Shown here piece after piece: positions 5,438 to 9,352 of a stretch of DNA of 9,352 nucleotides; position 1 is the first letter of the stretch, and every line of letters begins with the position of its first letter. The stretch comes from Bacteroidales bacterium. Lineage in GTDB: Bacteria; Bacteroidota; Bacteroidia; Bacteroidales; Muribaculaceae. The stretch spans positions 1-9,352 of the forward strand of contig JAHZGZ010000042.1 of NCBI GenBank assembly GCA_019420545.1. The letters are read 5' to 3'. A program made the position numbers and the translations under genes. Below the pieces are notes generated by a model. That model searched no databases and was not told the DNA's origin. It saw nothing but the letters and a program-made list of their open reading frames with translations.

Positions 5438-7564
5438 ATGGCTAACAAAGACGAACATCTTAAATATACGCGCAATATCGGCATTATGGCCCATATTGAC
5501 GCCGGCAAGACCACTACATCGGAGCGTATTCTCTTTTATACCGGTCTGACTCACAAGATCGGAGAGGTTCACGAAGGTGCTGCTACCATGGACTGGATGG
5601 CCCAGGAGCAGGAGCGTGGTATCACAATTACTTCCGCCGCAACTACCGCATTCTGGAAATATGCCGGCGAGAAGTACAAGATCAACCTGATTGACACCCC
5701 GGGACACGTGGATTTCACTGTCGAGGTTGAGCGTTCGCTCCGTGTACTCGACGGTGCTGTCGCCACTTTCTGCGCCGTAGGCGGCGTGGAGCCGCAGTCG
5801 GAGACTGTATGGCGTCAGGCCGATAAATATAATGTCCCCCGTATCGGATATGTCAACAAGATGGACCGTTCCGGCGCAAACTTCTTCGAAGTAGTGCGTC
5901 AGGTAAAGGATGTGCTCGGTGCCAACCCATGCCCCATCCAGATACCTATCGGTGCGGAGGAATCGTTCAAGGGCGTTGTCGACCTTATCATCATGAAGGC
6001 TATCTTCTGGCATGACGAGAGCATGGGCGCCGACTACTCTGTAGAGGAAATCCCTGCCAACCTCCAGGCCGAGGCCGAGGAGTGGCGCGACAAGATGCTT
6101 GAGAAGATCGCCGAATTCGACGATGACCTCATGGCAAAATATTTCGACGATCCTGCCACAATCACTGAGGATGAGATCCGCCGCGCTCTCCGCAAGGCTA
6201 CCCTCGCCATGGAGGTTGTACCCATGATCTGCGGTTCGTCATTCAAGAACAAGGGCGTTCAGTGTCTGCTTGATGATGTCTGCGCATTCCTTCCCAGCCC
6301 TGTTGACGCAGGCGCTATCGAGGGCCATGCCATCGGCGATCCCGACAAGATCGAGACCCGCGAGCCTTCAAGCGACGCTCCCATGTGTGCCCTCGCGTTC
6401 AAGATTGCTACCGACCCCTATGTAGGCCGTCTGACATTCTTCCGCGTATATTCCGGCGACATGATTGCCGGCAGCTACGTGCTCAACTCGCGTTCCGACA
6501 AGAAGGAGCGTGTGAGCCGTCTGTTCCAGATGCACTCCAACAAGCAGAATCCTATGGAGAAGATCGGTTGCGGCGATATCGGCGCAGGCGTAGGCTTCAA
6601 GGACATCCGCACAGGTGATACCCTCTGCGACGAGAACGCTCCTATCGTACTCGAGGCTATGGAGTTCCCCGAACCCGTTATCGGTATCGCAGTAGAACCC
6701 AAGACACAGAAGGATCTCGACAAGCTCGGCGTAGGCCTTCAGAAGCTTGCCGAAGAGGATCCTACCTTCCGCGTAGAGACCAACGAGGAAACCGGCCAGA
6801 CCGTTATCTCCGGTATGGGCGAGCTTCACCTCGACATCATCATCGACCGTCTGAAGCGCGAATTCAAGGTAGAGTGCAATCAGGGTCGTCCTCAGGTAAC
6901 CTACAAGGAAGCCATCACCAAGCCCGTCGAGCTTCGCGAGGTATTCAAGAAGCAGACCGGTGGCCGTGGTAAGTTCGCCGACATCATCGTACGCGTTGAG
7001 CCCGCCGACGAAGATTTCGAAGGCTCGCTCCAGTTTATCGACGAGGTCAAGGGCGGTAACATCCCCAAGGAGTTCATCCCCTCGATCCAGAAGGGCTTCC
7101 AGACCGCTATGAAGAACGGCGTGCTCGCAGGCTATCCCCTCGATCGCCTGAAGGTAACCGTGATCGACGGTTCGTTCCATCCGGTCGACTCCGACCAGCT
7201 CTCGTTCGAGCTCTGCGCTATCCAGGCCTTCAAGAAGGCTTCGGAAAAGGCCGGTCCCGTGCTTCTCGAGCCTATCTTTAAGGTAGAGGTTGTTACCCCC
7301 GAGGAGAGCATGGGCGACGTCATCGGCGACCTCAACAAGCGCCGCGGCCAGGTAGAAGGCATGGAGACAAGCCGCTCCGGTGCCCGTATCGTAAAGGCCA
7401 AGGCTCCTCTCGCCGAGATGTTCGGTTATGTGACCGCCCTCCGTACAATCACCTCCGGTCGTGCTACTTCTACAATGACTTTCAGCCACTATGCAGAGGT
7501 ATCCAACGCTATCGCTAAGAACGTTCTTACCGAATGCCAGGGCCGTGTGGATCTTCTAAAATAA
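5438..7564 (+). CDS. fusA: Elongation factor G
   Basis: Translational GTPase that moves tRNAs and mRNA through the ribosome and, with the recycling factor, splits used ribosomes. It has 708 residues with all five domains. G motifs: AHIDAGKT (18-25), switch I RGITITSA (60-67), DTPGH (86-90, with the catalytic His90), NKMD (140-143) and GSS (266-268). GELHLD (461-466) marks domain III. In domain IV, the tip loop DGSFHPVDS (577-585) has His581, expected to reach the decoding centre. GDVIGDLNKRRG (626-637) is the domain V signature. The intact GTPase residues and str-operon position identify the housekeeping EF-G rather than the divergent EF-G2 paralog described in some Bacteroides. The next gene is rpsJ, 27 bp on; no tuf gene intervenes. 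Codon use is strongly biased to C-ending codons, as expected for high expression. Confidence 0.99.
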   Translation: MANKDEHLKYTRNIGIMAHIDAGKTTTSERILFYTGLTHKIGEVHEGAATMDWMAQEQERGITITSAATTAFWKYAGEKYKINLIDTPGHVDFTVEVERSLRVLDGAVATFCAVGGVEPQSETVWRQADKYNVPRIGYVNKMDRSGANFFEVVRQVKDVLGANPCPIQIPIGAEESFKGVVDLIIMKAIFWHDESMGADYSVEEIPANLQAEAEEWRDKMLEKIAEFDDDLMAKYFDDPATITEDEIRRALRKATLAMEVVPMICGSSFKNKGVQCLLDDVCAFLPSPVDAGAIEGHAIGDPDKIETREPSSDAPMCALAFKIATDPYVGRLTFFRVYSGDMIAGSYVLNSRSDKKERVSRLFQMHSNKQNPMEKIGCGDIGAGVGFKDIRTGDTLCDENAPIVLEAMEFPEPVIGIAVEPKTQKDLDKLGVGLQKLAEEDPTFRVETNEETGQTVISGMGELHLDIIIDRLKREFKVECNQGRPQVTYKEAITKPVELREVFKKQTGGRGKFADIIVRVEPADEDFEGSLQFIDEVKGGNIPKEFIPSIQKGFQTAMKNGVLAGYPLDRLKVTVIDGSFHPVDSDQLSFELCAIQAFKKASEKAGPVLLEPIFKVEVVTPEESMGDVIGDLNKRRGQVEGMETSRSGARIVKAKAPLAEMFGYVTALRTITSGRATSTMTFSHYAEVSNAIAKNVLTECQGRVDLLK

Positions 7565-7591
7565 TCTCAGAACAAATACTTATTTAAGAAT

Positions 7592-7897
7592 ATGAGCCAG
7601 AAAATTCGTATCAAGCTTAAATCTTACGATCACAACCTGCTCGACAAGTCGGCTGAGAAGATTGTAAAGACAGTCAAGGCTACTGGTGCGGTGATCAGCG
7701 GCCCTATACCCCTGCCCACCCACAAGCGCATCTTTACCGTCAACCGTTCGACATTCGTCAACAAGAAATCGCGCGAGCAGTTCCAGCTCTCGTCGTTCAA
7801 GCGTCTTATCGACATCTACAACTCGTCGGCAAAGACCATCGACGCTCTGATGAAGCTCGAGCTCCCCAGCGGTGTTCAGGTTGAGGTTAAGGTTTAA
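7592..7897 (+). CDS. rpsJ: 30S ribosomal protein S10
   Basis: Protein uS10 lies in the head of the 30S subunit and also binds NusB in the transcription antitermination complex. It has 101 residues, matching the family. Recognisable stretches are KIRIKLKSYDHNLLDKSAEK (4-23), GPIPLPTHKRIFTV (37-50, the start of the long loop into the 30S head) and FVNKKSREQF (55-64), followed by KRLIDI. The ATG is preceded by CTTATTTAAGAAT without Shine-Dalgarno. In many bacteria rpsJ opens the S10 operon with its own promoter; here it follows fusA by 27 bp, so the two operons appear fused. A strong hairpin separates it from rplC. Confidence 0.99.
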   Translation: MSQKIRIKLKSYDHNLLDKSAEKIVKTVKATGAVISGPIPLPTHKRIFTVNRSTFVNKKSREQFQLSSFKRLIDIYNSSAKTIDALMKLELPSGVQVEVKV

Positions 7898-7919
7898 TCT
7901 ACAGCAGAGAAAAGAGATT

Positions 7920-7957
7920 AAGGAAGCCCCGCCCATGGCGGGCGGGAGCTTCCCTTT
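7920..7957 (+). terminator. Strong GC-rich hairpin between rpsJ and rplC
   Basis: Arms GGAAGC-CCCGCCC (7922-7934) and GGGCGGG-A-GCTTCC (7940-7953) pair over 13 bp with one bulged A and a 5-nt loop; AA and TT outside can add two more pairs past a bulged C. TTT (7955-7957) follows, and a six-T run comes later at 7988-7993. It is the most stable hairpin I see in the window and lies in a 110-bp gap inside an operon. The short U-tract suggests partial termination, attenuation or an RNA-processing point rather than a full stop, because rplC onward must be expressed. A promoter for rplC was looked for and not found. Confidence 0.6.
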
Positions 7958-8007
7958 CAAAGAAACTCAGAAAAAGCATCAAGTTACTTTTTTAACAAAC
8001 AAGAGAA

Positions 8008-8625
8008 ATGCCAGGATTATTAGGAAAGAAAATCGGAATGACATCCGTATTCAGTGCCGACGGCAAGAACGTGCCGTGCACTGTTATCGAAGTAGGTCCT
8101 TGTGTCGTTACTCAGGTTAAGACAGTGGAAAAAGACGGCTATGCAGCACTTCAGCTCGGTTTCGAGGACAAGAAGGAGAAGCATACCACCCAGCCTATGC
8201 AGGGCCACTTCAAGAAAGCCGGTGTAACCCCCAAGCGCCACTTGGCCGAGTTCAAAGGTTTCGAGGGTGAATACAACCTCGGTGACACCATCAGCGTAGA
8301 CTTCTTCACCGAAGCCGACTTTGTAGACATCGTCGGTACTTCGAAGGGTAAAGGCTATCAGGGTGTTGTAAAACGTCACGGCTTCGGCGGTGTCGGCCAG
8401 GCAACTCACGGCCAGCACAACCGTCTCCGCAAGCCCGGTTCGATCGGCGCCTGCTCCTACCCCGCAAAGGTATTCAAGGGCATGCGTATGGCCGGCCAGA
8501 TGGGCAACGAGCGCGTTACCGTGCAAAACCTTCAGGTTATCAAGGTTCTCCCCGAAAACAACCTGCTGTTGATCAAGGGTTCTGTACCCGGAAGTAAAGG
8601 TTCAATCTTATTAATTGAGAAATAA
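8008..8625 (+). CDS. rplC: 50S ribosomal protein L3
   Basis: Protein uL3 binds near the 3' end of 23S rRNA and reaches towards the peptidyl-transferase centre. It is needed early in 50S assembly. The protein has 205 residues, the normal length. It opens with MPGLLGKKIGMTSVF, typical of L3. The conserved extension is present as GFGGVGQATHGQHNRLRKPG (125-144) and then SIGACSYPAKVFKGMRMAGQMGN (145-167, here given in full only as a position range ending in GQMGN). Gln164 in GQMG corresponds to the Gln methylated by PrmB in E. coli. The start follows AACAAACAAGAGAA. The stop overlaps the rplD start by one base (TAATG), so L3 and L4 are probably translationally coupled. Confidence 0.99.
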   Translation: MPGLLGKKIGMTSVFSADGKNVPCTVIEVGPCVVTQVKTVEKDGYAALQLGFEDKKEKHTTQPMQGHFKKAGVTPKRHLAEFKGFEGEYNLGDTISVDFFTEADFVDIVGTSKGKGYQGVVKRHGFGGVGQATHGQHNRLRKPGSIGACSYPAKVFKGMRMAGQMGNERVTVQNLQVIKVLPENNLLLIKGSVPGSKGSILLIEK

Positions 8626-9245
8626 TGGAACTCGCAATATTAAATGTAAAAGGAGAAGACACCGGCCGTAAAGCTCAGCTCAACGACGCCGTGTTCGCCA
8701 TCGAAGCCAACGAGCAAGCCGTTTATCTCGATGTAAAGCAGTACCTCGCCAACCAGCGTCAGGGCACACATAAGTCAAAAGAGCGTAGCGAAGTTTCCGG
8801 CTCTACCCGCAAGCTCCACAAGCAGAAGGGTGGCGGCGGCAGCCGTATCGGTGATATCAACTCGCCCGTGCTCGTAGGTGGTGGCCGTGTGTTCGGTCCC
8901 CGTCCCCGCGACTACCGCTTCAAGCTCAACAAGAAGCTCAAGGCTCTCGCACGTCGCTCTGCTCTCACCTATAAGGCGCAGGACAACCAGATCATCGTTG
9001 TGGAAGACTTCAATTTCGAGGCCCCCAAGACTAAAGAATTCTTAAACGTTGTTAAGAATCTTAAAGTCGACGGCAAAAAAATCCTCCTCGTTTTAAAGGA
9101 CCACAATAAAAACGTATATTTGTCGGCTCGTAATATTCCGGGTGCGCAAATCATTACAGCATCGGACGTTAACACCTACGCCCTGCTCAACAATAAGGCA
9201 ATCATCCTCACCGAGGGTTGCCTCGAAGTTATTAACAACCTTTAA
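8625..9245 (+). CDS. rplD: 50S ribosomal protein L4
   Basis: Protein uL4 lines part of the peptide exit tunnel. In E. coli it also represses the S10 operon. It has 206 residues. The tunnel loop is clear at about 54-98: RSEVSGSTRKLHKQKGGGGS, then RIGDINSPVLVGGGRVFGP and RPRDYRFKLNKK. No insertion or deletion of the kind linked to macrolide resistance is evident. The ATG shares its A with the rplC stop. Codons 137-181 (about 9033-9167) differ from the rest: TTA, TTG, CCG, GCG, CAA and AAT appear where the gene otherwise prefers CTC, CCC, GCC, CAG and AAC, although the protein still reads as normal L4. A promoter-like sequence lies inside this patch. Confidence 0.98.
   Translation: MELAILNVKGEDTGRKAQLNDAVFAIEANEQAVYLDVKQYLANQRQGTHKSKERSEVSGSTRKLHKQKGGGGSRIGDINSPVLVGGGRVFGPRPRDYRFKLNKKLKALARRSALTYKAQDNQIIVVEDFNFEAPKTKEFLNVVKNLKVDGKKILLVLKDHNKNVYLSARNIPGAQIITASDVNTYALLNNKAIILTEGCLEVINNL
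9091..9122 (+). promoter_or_regulatory. Candidate promoter inside rplD
   Basis: TTTT (9091-9094), a 20-nt spacer and TATATTTG (9115-9122) fit TTTG-N19-21-TAnnTTTG with a perfect -7 box and one mismatch at -33. A transcript would start near 9129, about 139 nt before rplW, and could supply L23 and the rest of the S10 operon independently of the rpsL promoter. It lies in the only AT-rich, atypical-codon part of rplD. Sequence match only. Confidence 0.45.
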
Positions 9246-9252
9246 ACAACAT

Positions 9253-9258
9253 AGGAGG
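9253..9258 (+). promoter_or_regulatory. Perfect Shine-Dalgarno site for rplW
   Basis: AGGAGG stands 9 nt before the rplW ATG, ideal spacing for pairing with the 3' end of 16S rRNA. None of the other starts in the window has such a site; they have A-rich leaders, which is normal for Bacteroidetes. It supports the ATG at 9268 as the rplW start. Confidence 0.75.
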
Positions 9259-9267
9259 ATTTAAGCA

Positions 9268-9352
9268 ATGGAATTTGAACTGACTCCCATCGTTACTGAA
9301 AAGGCGACTAAGCTCACAGAGAAGCTTAACCGCTACACTTTCCGTGTTTCCC
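9268..9352 (+). CDS. rplW: 50S ribosomal protein L23 (3' end outside window)
   Basis: Protein uL23 sits at the exit of the peptide tunnel and is the docking site for trigger factor and the signal recognition particle. Only the first 28 codons are in the window: MEFELTPIVTEKATKLTEKL, then NRYTFRVS. The PIVTEKATKLTEKLNRYTF stretch matches the L23 N-terminus (PhiVTEKat), and the place after rplD is where rplW lies in S10 operons. Start chosen by the AGGAGG 9 nt upstream. The gap to rplD is 22 bp. Confidence 0.95.
   Translation, partial: MEFELTPIVTEKATKLTEKLNRYTFRVS

Noticed and set aside
6368..7489. 373-residue minus-strand open frame opposite fusA
   Set aside because: Long antisense frames arise in strongly codon-biased genes such as fusA; the translation shows no known motif and there is no promoter for it.
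7565..7591. Missing tuf gene between fusA and rpsJ as a deletion
   Set aside because: Bacteroidetes normally keep tuf elsewhere; the 27-bp junction is clean and shows no remnant.
7985..7992. TACTTTTT before rplC as a -7 promoter box
   Set aside because: The final G of TAnnTTTG is missing and no TTTG lies 19-21 nt upstream, so the match is too weak beside the three better sites.
1..9352. Mobile elements, CRISPR arrays, tRNA or rRNA genes, toxin-antitoxin or defence systems
   Set aside because: No transposase, terminal repeat, spaced repeat array, tRNA-like fold or accessory gene is visible; all coding space is taken by core genes, so a new multi-gene system in this window is not supported.

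Overview
The window comes from the chromosome of a member of the Bacteroidales. Four things point there. Two matches to the Bacteroidetes sigma-ABfr promoter consensus (TTTG, 19-20 nt, TAnnTTTG) face away from each other around base 4030-4230. Nearly all start codons are preceded by A-rich sequence with no Shine-Dalgarno motif. A DUF4834-like protein sits beside the phosphatidylethanolamine synthesis genes. fusA is followed directly by rpsJ with no tuf gene between. Moderate-to-high GC content with C-ending codons would suit a gut Bacteroidales such as Muribaculaceae, but that family assignment is a weak inference.

Layout. Bases 1-1230 (+) hold the 3' part of an ammonium transporter gene that enters from outside the window. 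It converges on a minus-strand group across a 114-bp gap containing two hairpins. The minus-strand group, read from base 4006 down to 1345, is psd (phosphatidylserine decarboxylase), pssA (phosphatidylserine synthase), a small DUF4834-like membrane-anchored protein, and an aquaporin. psd and pssA perform the last two steps to phosphatidylethanolamine. The only promoter I can find for the group lies just upstream of psd. That promoter also settles the psd start: a GTG that would lengthen the protein lies inside the -7 box.

The intergenic region at 4028-4363 is a divergent regulatory region. It holds the psd promoter, an 18-bp palindrome followed by a T-run, the rpsL promoter, and a leader of about 128 nt that may be structured and carries two tiny upstream ORFs.

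Bases 4364-9352 (+) are the fused str/S10 ribosomal operon: rpsL (S12), rpsG (S7), fusA (EF-G), rpsJ (S10), rplC (L3), rplD (L4) and the start of rplW (L23), cut by the window end. All are full length with intact signature residues. The operon contains non-coding details worth checking: a 159-nt rpsL-rpsG spacer with nested complementarity, a very strong GC-rich hairpin between rpsJ and rplC, a promoter-like site inside rplD that coincides with a local change in codon use, and a perfect AGGAGG ribosome binding site before rplW, which is unusual here.

Overall this is core housekeeping DNA. I see no mobile element, CRISPR array, tRNA, rRNA or novel gene system. What is of interest is in the regulatory sequence and in an atypical selectivity filter in the aquaporin.
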